From Marisediminitalea alba (GTDB lineage Bacteria > Pseudomonadota > Gammaproteobacteria > Enterobacterales > Alteromonadaceae), in the NCBI RefSeq assembly GCF_002993365.1, contig NZ_PVNP01000117.1, forward strand, positions 1-44,744: a stretch of DNA of 44,744 bases. The letters run 5' to 3'. A program made the translations under genes and the position numbers. Position 1 is the first letter of the stretch. The number at the start of each line of letters is the position of its first letter. This document shows positions 7,802-15,422 of this stretch, piece by piece. The notes beneath the pieces are model-generated. The model had not been told where the DNA came from and did not search any database. It saw only the letters and a list, made by a program, of their open reading frames with translations.

Positions 7802-9247
7802 TCAGTCCAGCAAAAGATGAATCAGATGTCTGCTCACACTTACCAGTAACGAACTGTGCTGACGACCTTCGTTCTGCAGCGTCATTAGTTCTGTCCGGGT
7901 AAATAACCGGCCATTCTGAAAAACCAGTTGTGGTTGTTGTAACGTGTCAGGAGTAGACAATGGATCTTCGTTGTACACCACCAAATCGGCGCGATACCCC
8001 CTTGCCACTCTGCCCAGTTCATTACTGCGGTTTAATACCTCTGCTGCATTGATGGTGGCGCTTCGCAATACCTCTTTTACAGGAATACCCGCCTCAATCA
8101 TCAGCAACGCCTCCCGAATAGTTGCCGGCCCCGGAACGTCCACCAGAGCTCCTGCATCGGAGCCAAGCGCCAGGGTGACGCCCTGTTCATAAAGGCTGAA
8201 AGTTAACTCATTGAGGTAGTCATCCACTTCTCGGTTATACTCGCCCAGCTCCGCAGATGACCCTAACCAGCGCTGAAAGGAAGTCTGCTCATAAACCAGG
8301 CGCGCAAAAGGATTGATCGCATTGATATCCTGCTGCGCCAGATAAGCCTGTTTTTGGATGCTAAGTAAGGTGAGCTCCTGATTTACGGCCAGCGTTGGAA
8401 TAAGTGGTACCTGATTCTCTCGCAGAAAATCAGCAGCAAGCATTACTTTTTGGGGATTACGTTGCTGTTGTAAAAATCCGTCGAACACTTCTTCCACATG
8501 TTCAAAGCTTGCCAGACTGGCATGTGCGGCCAGATTTTGTTGCATCAAATCGTAAGAAGGATGACCAGCCACCGATACACCAAGCTGCATCGCTTCATCC
8601 AGCACCGCCTCATACACCTCGGCATGGAGCCCTTCGTACACTTTGATAAAATCATAGCCCTGATTGATATAGTCACGCACAGCCTGACGAGCCCTTTGCG
8701 GGCTATTCACAGTAAAGTGTGATAAAGGATCACCCTGTTCCACACTATTAAAAATGGGTGACGAAAGCACCAGTTGACTACCAAACCAGTCGCCCTGCTC
8801 CAGTTCGTTACGCCACTTTAGATGATAGCGATAGCCGCCCATATTACGCATCGTGGTAACCCCGGTGGCAAGGGCCATTTTGGCATAGCTACGGTCAAGC
8901 ACGTGCACATGTAAATCGATCAGGCCGGCCAATACAAAACGGCCATTACCGTTCACTACCGGCAAATCCTCAGGCAGTGGTAATGCTGATGATTGCACTG
9001 TTTCTATCCGGCCATCACGGATGATCACCGCCTGATCGCTCAGCACCGGTTCCTCTTCCAGCGTTAGCACATTCACATTAGTCAGAATATGACTTTGCGG
9101 ACGGATCAATGTTAAGGAGGTACTGCCGTGTTCGTAATGAACATAAACTGCCAGTAAGGTAACCGACAGCAAAAGAATGCTGCAGATAAACAAAACCGAC
9201 AGGCCAATCGCTTTGATAGGAATAAAATTAACGCTTGAGGTTCGCAT
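7802..9247 (-). CDS. Membrane-anchored amidohydrolase (imidazolonepropionase-like)
   Basis: This 481-residue metal-dependent amidohydrolase is preceded by a strong N-terminal membrane segment (IGLSVLFICSILLLSVTLLA), so the enzyme probably acts in the periplasm. Metal-site motifs are visible in order: HxH in GLIDLHVHV, a lysine in FIKVYEG that may be carboxylated, histidines in VAGHPSYD and SFEHVEEV, and the final aspartate in LALGSDAGAL. These fit the prolidase/imidazolonepropionase branch whose members cleave cyclic amides or X-Pro type dipeptides. The substrate is unknown. It lies 125 bp downstream of a membrane AraC regulator on the same strand, which may regulate it. The ATG start is unambiguous. 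Confidence 0.85.
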   Translation of the reverse strand: MRTSSVNFIPIKAIGLSVLFICSILLLSVTLLAVYVHYEHGSTSLTLIRPQSHILTNVNVLTLEEEPVLSDQAVIIRDGRIETVQSSALPLPEDLPVVNGNGRFVLAGLIDLHVHVLDRSYAKMALATGVTTMRNMGGYRYHLKWRNELEQGDWFGSQLVLSSPIFNSVEQGDPLSHFTVNSPQRARQAVRDYINQGYDFIKVYEGLHAEVYEAVLDEAMQLGVSVAGHPSYDLMQQNLAAHASLASFEHVEEVFDGFLQQQRNPQKVMLAADFLRENQVPLIPTLAVNQELTLLSIQKQAYLAQQDINAINPFARLVYEQTSFQRWLGSSAELGEYNREVDDYLNELTFSLYEQGVTLALGSDAGALVDVPGPATIREALLMIEAGIPVKEVLRSATINAAEVLNRSNELGRVARGYRADLVVYNEDPLSTPDTLQQPQLVFQNGRLFTRTELMTLQNEGRQHSSLLVSVSRHLIHLLLD

Positions 9248-9307
9248 TGAATGCTCCGATTGAATTTGTATGGAGCTACTTTGTGTCAGCGCTGGCCACG
9301 AGGCGAC

Positions 9308-9323
9308 CAGAATCAGGATTCTG
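9308..9323. promoter_or_regulatory. Inverted repeat in the leader of the amidohydrolase gene
   Basis: CAGAATC-AG-GATTCTG is a perfect 7-bp inverted repeat with a two-base centre, lying about 60 bp upstream of the amidohydrolase ATG and 50 bp past the AraC stop. The tiny spacer argues for a dimeric protein-binding site rather than an RNA hairpin. No T-run follows on either strand. Its role as an operator is inference from position. Confidence 0.35.
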
Positions 9324-9372
9324 CACCTGTTAAACGCTATTTTGGCCCCTCAAAAACTCTGTACATCAGCCC

Positions 9373-10419
9373 TTAATCCCTCGCCCGTAAAGGCGTAAGA
9401 TACTGGCCTGGCGTTTTGCCGGTGTGTTTTTTAAATACCGCATTAAATGACGATTTAGAACTAAAGCCAGCGTCCATGGCGAGCTCAAGCAAGGTTTTAT
9501 CTGGCGTGGATTTGGCCAACTCGGCCACCCGGTTGATACGCAGTTGATTGATGTAGTCGGCAAAGCTCATGCCGCCACCGGTATTAATTGACCAGGAAAT
9601 GTCTTTTACCGAAAGACCAGTATAACCGGCAATATCCTGCAAACAAATACGCGGCTGACAATACCATTGTTGTTCGCGGATCTGACTATCCAGCGCCTGA
9701 AAAATAGCCGCGGCCTGACTGTCTTCATGAGGCGCTGGTTCAGCGTTAGTTTGCTCAACCTCACTGAGCCCGTTAAACAACGCCGGTTGCCTAATAAGCC
9801 CGACAATCGCAACACACAACACCAGTAAAAACGCGCTCTGATCGAGCAAATACCAGGTACTGCGAAAGGGCTCGGTAGTAACGCTCTGCAAATTCACCCG
9901 CACCATGTCCAGGATCAGCAATACCAGCAGTACCACCAGCGTATTGAACAGCCAGTGCAAGCCTTTGCTCTCAGTATCGGCTTCACGTTCGGCCATGGCA
10001 GCGTGATAGCGTTTCAACCACCTGAATGCCAGCGCAAAATAAATCAGTTGGCTAACTGCACCGGCCAGCAACATCCACTGCAGATAGGGTGTTAAAGGTA
10101 GTGCCATCAGCGTTGGTAAAAAGTGAGCGCTGTCACGATAAGTTAAGGGTTGCTCGGGAACCAGTAACACCCGCACTAAAAGATAAAAAAGGGGCCCCAA
10201 CGACAGGCTGAAAGCAGGCGTAATATACCAGCCAACGGCGCCAGCATTGAGTTCTTCATATAAATTAAAGCCCATCATCAGGCTCTGCATTAACAGCGCC
10301 AGAACAAGACCGTTATAGCGCCGTTCGCCCGCCAGTAAACCAACACCAAGCAAGCCGGTGAACAGGCTTAATATCTGAATGATATTCACCGCTTGCAGGT
10401 GAAATTCGGCTAATAGCAC
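9373..10419 (-). CDS. AraC-family regulator with N-terminal membrane domain
   Basis: This 348-residue protein has about six to seven hydrophobic segments in residues 1-220 (for example IIQILSLFTGLLGVGLLAG, LGPLFYLLVRVLLV, LLVLLILDMVRVN and LLVLCVAIVGLI). It ends in a full AraC DNA-binding domain, with IAGYTGLSVKDISWSIN and then AMDAGFSSKSSFNAVFKKHTGKTPGQY. Such regulators tether DNA binding to the inner membrane and presumably sense an envelope or periplasmic signal. The GTG at 10419 is preceded by AGAGGA seven bases upstream, so this start is well supported. It is upstream of and co-oriented with the anchored amidohydrolase at 7802-9247, a plausible target. Confidence 0.85.
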   Translation of the reverse strand: MLLAEFHLQAVNIIQILSLFTGLLGVGLLAGERRYNGLVLALLMQSLMMGFNLYEELNAGAVGWYITPAFSLSLGPLFYLLVRVLLVPEQPLTYRDSAHFLPTLMALPLTPYLQWMLLAGAVSQLIYFALAFRWLKRYHAAMAEREADTESKGLHWLFNTLVVLLVLLILDMVRVNLQSVTTEPFRSTWYLLDQSAFLLVLCVAIVGLIRQPALFNGLSEVEQTNAEPAPHEDSQAAAIFQALDSQIREQQWYCQPRICLQDIAGYTGLSVKDISWSINTGGGMSFADYINQLRINRVAELAKSTPDKTLLELAMDAGFSSKSSFNAVFKKHTGKTPGQYLTPLRARD

Positions 10420-10570
10420 AGATGGTTCCTCTTAGGCTTACTCAGCTCTTGCTCGGTTATGTCTATCCTTTAGAACAGAGCTCAAGTTTAACAAAAGCGC
10501 CAGTTAGAGGCATATCTAATTGAAAGGTCTTTATGGCTTTATGCTGAAGAAGTCTTCTATTGTTTGGTCA

Positions 10571-10602
10571 AAGGACTAAACCGCTCCGCGGTAGTAGTCC
10601 TT
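10571..10602. repeat. Compound inverted repeat (cruciform-like)
   Basis: AAGGACTA (10571-10578) pairs perfectly with TAGTCCTT (10595-10602), and nested inside, ACCGC (10580-10584) pairs with GCGGT (10588-10592) around a three-base loop. A two-base bulge (AG) sits on the 3' side. No T-run follows, so it is not a simple terminator. It lies about 150 bp upstream of the membrane AraC start and before two microORFs. It could be a terminator-like element, a protein-binding site or part of a mobile-element end; the sequence alone does not decide. Confidence 0.45.
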
Positions 10603-10717
10603 CGCCATCAATCAGCCTGAAAAAATTGTTCATATTCCGGATTGGATCCGTAGCGCTGTGTTATGGGGGCTTCGGGCCTTCACACCTTCTACATTTTATG
10701 GCCCTCTGGAGTTTTTT

Positions 10718-10807
10718 ATGACCACCATGGTGACTAATATGGACGCTCCTCAATATGTGGAGTGTCATTTGAAGGACTATTTCAAAGAGAAGGCCAAAGT
10801 TTCTTAA
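10718..10807 (+). CDS. Possible 29-residue small protein
   Basis: An ATG preceded by TGGAG with a six-base spacer opens a 29-codon frame (MTTMVTNMDAPQ...) ending KEKAKVS. The peptide is hydrophilic with a lysine-rich tail and resembles no family I know. It is the first of two tiny frames with good ribosome binding sites in a 760-bp stretch without ordinary genes. It could equally be a leader peptide or the stump of a lost gene. The overlapping longer frame at 10762-11010 has no binding site and was not adopted. Confidence 0.3.
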   Translation: MTTMVTNMDAPQYVECHLKDYFKEKAKVS

Positions 10808-10879
10808 AGTATCGTCTATATCACCCTGATTTCACCTTTGCATATTTACACTGGGGTTTTCATATGAGGAGACGCAGTG

Positions 10880-10978
10880 ATGAGAAAACGACTCTTTGCT
10901 TTACTACTAATGTGGCTGTTGTGGTTAGTAAACCCGATGCCTTTGGCAATTTTCGAACATGTATTAGTGATCTGCTAA
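10880..10978 (+). CDS. Possible 32-residue hydrophobic small membrane protein
   Basis: The frame starts at an ATG with a strong GAGGAGA about seven bases upstream. It encodes MRKRLFALLLMWLLWLVNPM followed by PLAIFEHVLVIC. The basic start followed by a single hydrophobic helix is typical of small single-pass membrane proteins, or of a signal peptide left after truncation. It ends about 205 bp before the PEP-CTERM-like gene. I see no relative by eye. The ribosome binding site and the membrane-like composition are the evidence; expression is unproven. Confidence 0.4.
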   Translation: MRKRLFALLLMWLLWLVNPMPLAIFEHVLVIC

Positions 10979-11135
10979 TAAGGATTAACAGATCCTATTT
11001 TTATCTCTGAATATTCGAAAAGCCGGATTAATTGGTCTCGAAAAAAACAAATATTTTATGTCAGTTAATTTTACAATACGCTGCTTCTGAAAGCCAATTC
11101 TTAGTTAAGCTATTGAAATTAAACGATTTAAATTT

Positions 11136-11151
11136 TGGCCTAAAGTTTGCT
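11136..11151 (+). promoter_or_regulatory. Sigma-54 (-24/-12) type promoter of the PEP-CTERM-like gene
   Basis: TGGCCTAAAGTTTGCT matches the RpoN consensus TGGCAC-N5-TTGC in its key bases. GG at 11137-11138 and GC at 11149-11150 are exactly 12 bp apart. Transcription would start near 11162, leaving a 21-base leader that holds the CAGGAG ribosome binding site before the ATG at 11183. PEP-CTERM genes in other proteobacteria are known to be controlled by the sigma-54-dependent PrsK/PrsR pair, which agrees with this assignment. No enhancer site was identified. Confidence 0.6.
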
Positions 11152-11182
11152 TTAAACCTACCATAATAGTCAGGAGAAAGTT

Positions 11183-11785
11183 ATGTTTATTAAAAAGTTT
11201 GTTTCTGTAGTAAGTCTGTTGTTGGTAGTAAGTTCAGCAAATGCTGCGCTTGTTACTCTTGATTTTGAAGCGGATTTGACTGGCACTAAAGGAGCGAGTT
11301 ATTCAAGTGTTGACTCAGACCTGTTAACATTCAGTGGTGAAGAATTGTCCATTCGTGATTATGGTCATCAGTCAATCGGCAATGCCTTGGGTGTTTTTGG
11401 GGCTGATACTGGCGTTTCACTGGACTTTAGTGTTTATGTTGATTATCTGTCGTTGGTGTTTGGTAACGATGATCCTGGCTTCCCGGAAACAACAGCTGTT
11501 TTAACGTTATTCAACGATGCCTTGCAAGTTGGATTAGTTGAACTTGTTTACAATAAAAACGACATTGCTGATGAAACTATTATCGCTAGTGGTTTTGGCA
11601 GCTTTAACAGAGCGACTTTTATTTATGAAACTGGCACAACTGGTTTGGCTGAAGTAATAGATAACGTGACCTTTAATACAGTTGAAGCTGATGAAGAGCC
11701 AGTGGTAGGCGCACCAGCGCCATCTTCTATCGCTTTATTGTCTCTAGCTTTGATTGGTATGGGTCTCCGTCGAAAAGTTAACTGA
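11183..11785 (+). CDS. Exported protein with PEP-CTERM-like sorting signal
   Basis: This 200-residue protein starts with a clear signal peptide (KKFVSVVSLLLVVSSANA-A) and has a beta-rich middle with a TLDFEA start typical of small PEP-CTERM proteins. It ends with APAPSSIALLSLALIGMGLR and then RKVN. That tail has the order of a PEP-CTERM signal (short motif, hydrophobic helix, basic end), but the PEP is replaced by PAPSS. Such proteins are transferred by exosortase and linked to exopolysaccharide or biofilm formation; no exosortase gene is in the window. A good CAGGAG precedes the ATG, a sigma-54 type promoter lies upstream and a strong terminator follows, so it is a single-gene transcript. 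Confidence 0.8.
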   Translation: MFIKKFVSVVSLLLVVSSANAALVTLDFEADLTGTKGASYSSVDSDLLTFSGEELSIRDYGHQSIGNALGVFGADTGVSLDFSVYVDYLSLVFGNDDPGFPETTAVLTLFNDALQVGLVELVYNKNDIADETIIASGFGSFNRATFIYETGTTGLAEVIDNVTFNTVEADEEPVVGAPAPSSIALLSLALIGMGLRRKVN

Positions 11786-11841
11786 TCGGAGTTAATTTCA
11801 GGGTAAACTAATCACAATTAGTTGTGCTTAAATCCAGAAGA

Positions 11842-11869
11842 AACCGCCATCAAATGGCGGTTTTTTTTT
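11842..11869 (+). terminator. Rho-independent terminator of the PEP-CTERM-like gene
   Basis: AACCGCCAT (11842-11850) pairs with ATGGCGGTT (11854-11862) around a three-base loop, and a run of nine T follows. It lies 57 bp after the stop codon of the upstream gene. Confidence 0.92.
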
Positions 11870-12169
11870 GCCTGCTTTGCGAGTGTTAATCTTTCATAGC
11901 TTTATCTGCAGTAATCTGTTCTATCAAATCTATCTACCTGTTTAGTGACTATCTCAACCAGATGTAAAGATTAGACTGTTTATATACCTTAATTTCACCC
12001 TGGTTACTTTACGCTTAAGATCTGTTTGAAGCAGCGTAGAGTCCTCCATTGATGAGAAGGTGCGCCTGCGTTTATGCATTAGCAGGTGATCAGGTTAAGT
12101 TTGGCAGTATGGTCGGTAGCTTGGGGTCATCATGATGGCTAAGTTTTAACGATTTCAAAGGGAAAAATC
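11870..12169. other. Non-coding stretch before the response-regulator remnant
   Basis: These 300 bases are AT-rich with stop codons in all frames. I see no convincing gene, repeat or RNA. It may include the promoter of the broken regulator that follows. Confidence 0.5.
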
Positions 12170-12297
12170 ATGAGTACACCACTGTCGATTTTGCTGATAG
12201 AAGATAATCTTGCTCTGCCCAAGCAGGTTTGCAGTTTTTTAAAGGGCTTAACTGGCATGTAGATTTCGCAATGAAGCTGAGAAGAACTAAAAATTAA
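12170..12297 (+). pseudogene. Remnant of a response regulator (receiver-domain start only)
   Basis: An ATG opens MSTPLSILLIEDNLALPKQV, which is the first beta strand and the acidic ED pair of a CheY-like receiver domain, continuing CSFLKGLTG before a TAG at 12260. Shifting frame at that point restores the expected next segment WHVDFA, followed by MKLRRTKN and a stop at 12297. A normal OmpR-type regulator would run about 220 residues; here only about 40 codons survive, with a frameshift and loss of the rest. No histidine kinase is nearby. The phosphorylatable aspartate and the output domain are missing, so it cannot act as a regulator. Confidence 0.7.
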
Positions 12298-12670
12298 CGC
12301 AACATGAGAGTGGCAAATTGGCAGCTCACATCGTTTTTTGAATACCTGTTACAGAGTGTTCCTGTTCATAAAGAGAACATGCAGCTTACTTCCGCAATTC
12401 GCTCAAAGCAGTCTTAGTTAGCACATGAATACAAACACCGCAGACTAGACAGTTCTTGGCGTTATAATTTTTTTGGGATGGTGTTTATATTAGTCAAATA
12501 CAGAGCTGGGATTTAAATCGCTAGCACTTCGCAACGAAAGTCTGTAACGACAGTCGCTAACGCTAATCGTTTATATAAAGCGCAGACTTAATAAACCAAG
12601 GCATTATGAATGCTGTCGCTGCGCTGAAATGTGGTGTGATACTATACCGGCGATAACCAGCAATTAAACT
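12298..12670. other. Gene-poor stretch with one weak 37-codon frame
   Basis: No recognised gene. A plus-strand frame from ATG 12304 to TAG 12417 (MRVANWQLTSFFEYLLQSVP and 17 more residues) is open but has no clear ribosome binding site. It may be further debris of the broken regulator locus. AAGTCTG and CAGACTT near 12538 and 12583 form a distant 7-bp inverted repeat of uncertain meaning. Confidence 0.3.
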
Positions 12671-12820
12671 TTACTCGTAATGGCGTTCCATCCACATAAT
12701 CTGCATTTTGAGATCATTGATTTCTTTTTTTGCATCGGCTAGTTCTTCAACAATAGAACGATCCTGGATTGCGTTATCATCACGTGAAGTGTTCAGAGCA
12801 TTGCTATCTTGTTGTGACAT
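12671..12820 (-). CDS. Small 49-residue protein, probable short coiled coil
   Basis: The minus-strand frame from ATG 12820 encodes a polar N-terminus (MSQQDSNALNTSRDDNAI), then a heptad-like helix SIVEELADAKKEINDLKMQI and an aromatic end MWMERHYE. Codon use and composition look like a true gene in an otherwise non-coding stretch. A short coiled coil of this kind could dimerise or act as an adaptor. No function can be assigned. The ribosome binding site is weak. It is too short for the usual ORF cut-off, so it is easily missed. Confidence 0.6.
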   Translation of the reverse strand: MSQQDSNALNTSRDDNAIQDRSIVEELADAKKEINDLKMQIMWMERHYE

Positions 12821-13059
12821 ACGTATTTACCACGCTTTGTAATAGATGAAGGGTACTATTAATTGTAACTACGATTGGAAACATACAATATTTATTACAG
12901 AATTTCCAAAAAATGAGCGAATACCTGACATTGATTTTATAAATAGTTATATGTGCAGCCTAAACCTAACAAATTAATTTTGTGCCTGACGGCACTTCAT
13001 TACATCAAATAAACCACGCAAACAACTGTTATTAAATAGCTTTCTTAACATACAAAAAA

Positions 13060-13086
13060 CCTCCCGCTGTTTCGGGAGGCTTTTTT
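13060..13086 (-). terminator. Terminator downstream of the GST gene (bidirectional)
   Basis: CCTCCCG (13060-13066) pairs with CGGGAGG (13073-13079) around a six-base loop, with T-runs leaving on both strands. It lies about 90 bp past the GST stop codon on the minus strand, and would also stop plus-strand reading into that gene. Confidence 0.85.
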
Positions 13087-13171
13087 GAAAATAAGCGTTT
13101 CAGTTATTTTGTTCAACCAACCCTGTAACCACAACTGTAACAATTCCCTACCCTTCCAGCGTCTATCCCTG

Positions 13172-13768
13172 CTAAACCTGCCCTGGCATACCAATAAAGC
13201 CGGGGAGCTGCTTGATGCGATCGATCCAGGCCAGGATATGCGGGTAATCATCCAGAGAAATACCGCCCTCTGGTGCAATGGCTACGTATGGCATCACGGC
13301 GCAGTCGGCAATGGTTGGGTGCCCGAGCGCCAGCCAGTCATGCTCGGCCAGATGGTCGTTCAGTAACGTCAGGATACCGGCTGAAATGTCCAGTGCGGTT
13401 GGCTTATCAAATTCAAAGCCAAACTTGTCCACCAGTCGGGCCACATTCGGGCCGTGTTGAATTTCGTTGGCCGCGGTAGACAGCCATTGCTGTACTTCGG
13501 CCATTTGCTGTGGGTCGGACGGTAACCAGCTCTCAAGATCATACAGGCGAGCGAGATACACCAGCATTGCCTGGGAGTCGCGCAACACAACTTCTCCATG
13601 TTCTAACACTGGTAGCTGGCCAAATGGGTTTAAAGCCAGCATAACTGAACTTTTGTGTTCACCGGCCATAAAATCCACCGGCACAATTTCCAGCTCAATA
13701 TTAGCCAGGGCGGCAAACAGCCGAACTTTATAACAATTTCCGGACAGCTCAAGATCGTACAATTTCAT
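13172..13768 (-). CDS. Glutathione S-transferase family protein
   Basis: This 198-residue soluble GST has an N-terminal thioredoxin-like half (MKLYDLELSGNCYKVRLFAA, with the cis-proline region FGQLPVLEHG and the glutathione-binding DSQAMLVYLA). An all-helical C-terminal half carries the N-capping-box-like GHPTIADCAVMPYV. Such enzymes conjugate or reduce electrophiles with glutathione in the cytoplasm. It is divergent from a LysR regulator 122 bp away, the classic arrangement for regulator and target. The start at MKLYDLELSG is the family start. Confidence 0.9.
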   Translation of the reverse strand: MKLYDLELSGNCYKVRLFAALANIELEIVPVDFMAGEHKSSVMLALNPFGQLPVLEHGEVVLRDSQAMLVYLARLYDLESWLPSDPQQMAEVQQWLSTAANEIQHGPNVARLVDKFGFEFDKPTALDISAGILTLLNDHLAEHDWLALGHPTIADCAVMPYVAIAPEGGISLDDYPHILAWIDRIKQLPGFIGMPGQV

Positions 13769-13890
13769 GCTTTCTCTCCATGTTAAAAGAAGGTTAAATC
13801 ACTCAAAAACCACCTTAACTTGTCTGTTTTTCGCAAAAAATATGCGATATTTAATTTCTGTAAACCGTTTTTCGCACTAATAAGGCCAGT

Positions 13891-14808
13891 ATGGACAAAT
13901 TAAAAGCCATGAAAGTCTTTGTTGAGATTGCTGATATGGGCAGCTTAACGGCGGCTGCCAACAGTCTGGAAACCTCACTTACTTCGGTAGTGCGCACGCT
14001 TGCCGCGTTGGAAGAGCACCTGAAAGTGCGACTGTTTAATCGCAACACCCGGCAAATTGCCATTACCGATGAGGGGCGAGAATACTATCTGCGCTGCCGT
14101 ACAATACTGGCCGAGGTGAATGACGCCGAAAGTATGCTCATTGATCGCCAGGCCGAACCCCTGGGCAAAGTTACGGTAACTGCGCCGGTGACTTTTGGTA
14201 AACGCCACGTCGCACCTAAAATTAACGCCTACCTCAACCAGTACCAAAAAATGCAGGTCAACCTGGTGTTACTCGACCGCCCGGTGGACATGCTTAGTGA
14301 AGGGATTGATATCGCCTTGCGCATTGGTCGCATCGGCAACCATGATTTAGTGGCGCGGCAATTAGGCTCAATGCGTCATGTGCTGTGCGCCAGCCCTGAC
14401 TTTATGGCCGGACAAACAGCGCCTGAACACCCGCAGGATATCGCTGGCCAGCCCTGTGTTCACCTGAGTGTGCTGGATAACCCCGAAGACTGGCATTTTC
14501 AGCATGGCATTAAACTGATGTCAGTGGCCATGCAAACCCGCTTAATAACCAATCAGGTAGATGCTGCGCTCGATGCCTGCATTGCCGGCGTGGGTTATTG
14601 CCGCTTTTTACATTATCAGGTTAGTGACGCCGTTAAGCGTGGTGACTTGCAGATTTTACTGCCCGATTACGAACCTCACCCGCTGCCAGTACACTTACTG
14701 TATGCACCGGTTAAACTGCAAACCAAACGTCTTCGCTCTATGACTGACTGGCTTACCCAGTCGCTACAGCAGGATCTGACCGCTATCGCTCAGGGAGGCA
14801 AACCATGA
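13891..14808 (+). CDS. LysR-family transcriptional regulator
   Basis: This 305-residue protein has an N-terminal winged helix (MKVFVEIADMGSLTAAANSL, then LEEHLKVRLFNRNTRQIAIT) and a LysR substrate-binding domain (GKVTVTAPVTFGKRHVAPKI) of the DsdC/CrgA-like group. It probably controls the divergent GST gene and its own transcript. Its TGA overlaps the ATG of the UDG-family gene by four bases (ATGA), so the repair-like enzyme is translated with the regulator. The inducer is unknown. Confidence 0.9.
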   Translation: MDKLKAMKVFVEIADMGSLTAAANSLETSLTSVVRTLAALEEHLKVRLFNRNTRQIAITDEGREYYLRCRTILAEVNDAESMLIDRQAEPLGKVTVTAPVTFGKRHVAPKINAYLNQYQKMQVNLVLLDRPVDMLSEGIDIALRIGRIGNHDLVARQLGSMRHVLCASPDFMAGQTAPEHPQDIAGQPCVHLSVLDNPEDWHFQHGIKLMSVAMQTRLITNQVDAALDACIAGVGYCRFLHYQVSDAVKRGDLQILLPDYEPHPLPVHLLYAPVKLQTKRLRSMTDWLTQSLQQDLTAIAQGGKP

Positions 14809-15377
14809 CCCCCCCGGCCGACTCACTGCTAACAGAGATTCGAAGCTGTGCACTTTGTGCCGGTAACCTGCCCTATCCACCGCGGCCAATTGTGCAAATT
14901 GAGGAACAGGCTCGCATCCTGATCATTGGACAGGCACCGGGAATAAAAGCACACGACAGCAGCCAACCCTGGAATGATGCCAGTGGCGATAAGTTGCGCG
15001 GTTGGCTGGGTGTTAACCGTGAGCAGTTTTATTCGCCGGCCTTTACCCACTTGCCCATGGCGTTTTGCTTTCCAGGCTGTAAAAATGGCGCGGATGCGCC
15101 GCCGCCTAAAATTTGCGCTTTAACCTGGCATGCCAAAGTGCAGGCGCAATTAACCCCCGCGCTTACGCTATACATTGGCCGCTATGCTCAGCAATATTAT
15201 TTGCCCGAACATAAAACCCTTACCAAGGCAGTACGTTTCACCACAAAGTCACCAGGTAATGCATACGCGCTACCGCATCCATCGGGGCGCAATAACCGCT
15301 GGCAGGCGCGCAATCCCTGGTTTGAGACTCATTCGCTTGAGGTTTTGCGCCACAGCGTTGCTGCGGTGTTAGGATAA
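14805..15377 (+). CDS. Uracil-DNA glycosylase superfamily protein
   Basis: This 190-residue UDG-fold protein has the motif GQAPGIKAHDSSQPWNDASG (the GxAPG water-activating loop) and the late HPSGRNNRWQ (HPS loop). Four cysteines are placed as in iron-sulfur UDGs: the pair in SCALC near residue 14 and two more in CFPGCKNG and KICALTW. These features fit the UDG-like group related to families 4 and 5, which removes uracil or other damaged bases, though activity of this subgroup is less well known. It is coupled to the LysR gene by a four-base overlap, an unusual partner for a repair enzyme. Confidence 0.82.
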   Translation: MTPPADSLLTEIRSCALCAGNLPYPPRPIVQIEEQARILIIGQAPGIKAHDSSQPWNDASGDKLRGWLGVNREQFYSPAFTHLPMAFCFPGCKNGADAPPPKICALTWHAKVQAQLTPALTLYIGRYAQQYYLPEHKTLTKAVRFTTKSPGNAYALPHPSGRNNRWQARNPWFETHSLEVLRHSVAAVLG

Positions 15378-15379
15378 GC

Positions 15380-15422
15380 TAACAACCTGCCTTACAAAAA
15401 AGTAAGGCAAAGTTGGTTGTTA
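15380..15422. repeat. Nested stem-loop after the UDG-family gene
   Basis: TAACAACC (15380-15387) pairs with GGTTGTTA (15415-15422), and immediately inside TGCCTTAC (15388-15395) pairs with GTAAGGCA (15402-15409) around a loop of six A. The 16 base pairs are broken only by a five-base bulge on the 3' side. No T-run follows, so it is either a poor terminator that stabilises the mRNA end or a binding site. Confidence 0.6.

Noticed and set aside
6852..9247. A phage-defence island around the WYL regulator
   Set aside because: None of the adjoining proteins has nuclease, methylase, cyclase or ATPase features of known defence systems.
10762..11010. 82-codon plus-strand open frame
   Set aside because: It has no ribosome binding site, odd composition and overlaps two better-supported small frames in another register.
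12530..12600. Integron attC-like site
   Set aside because: A distant 7-bp inverted repeat exists, but the core GTTRRRY/RYYYAAC pair is not found.
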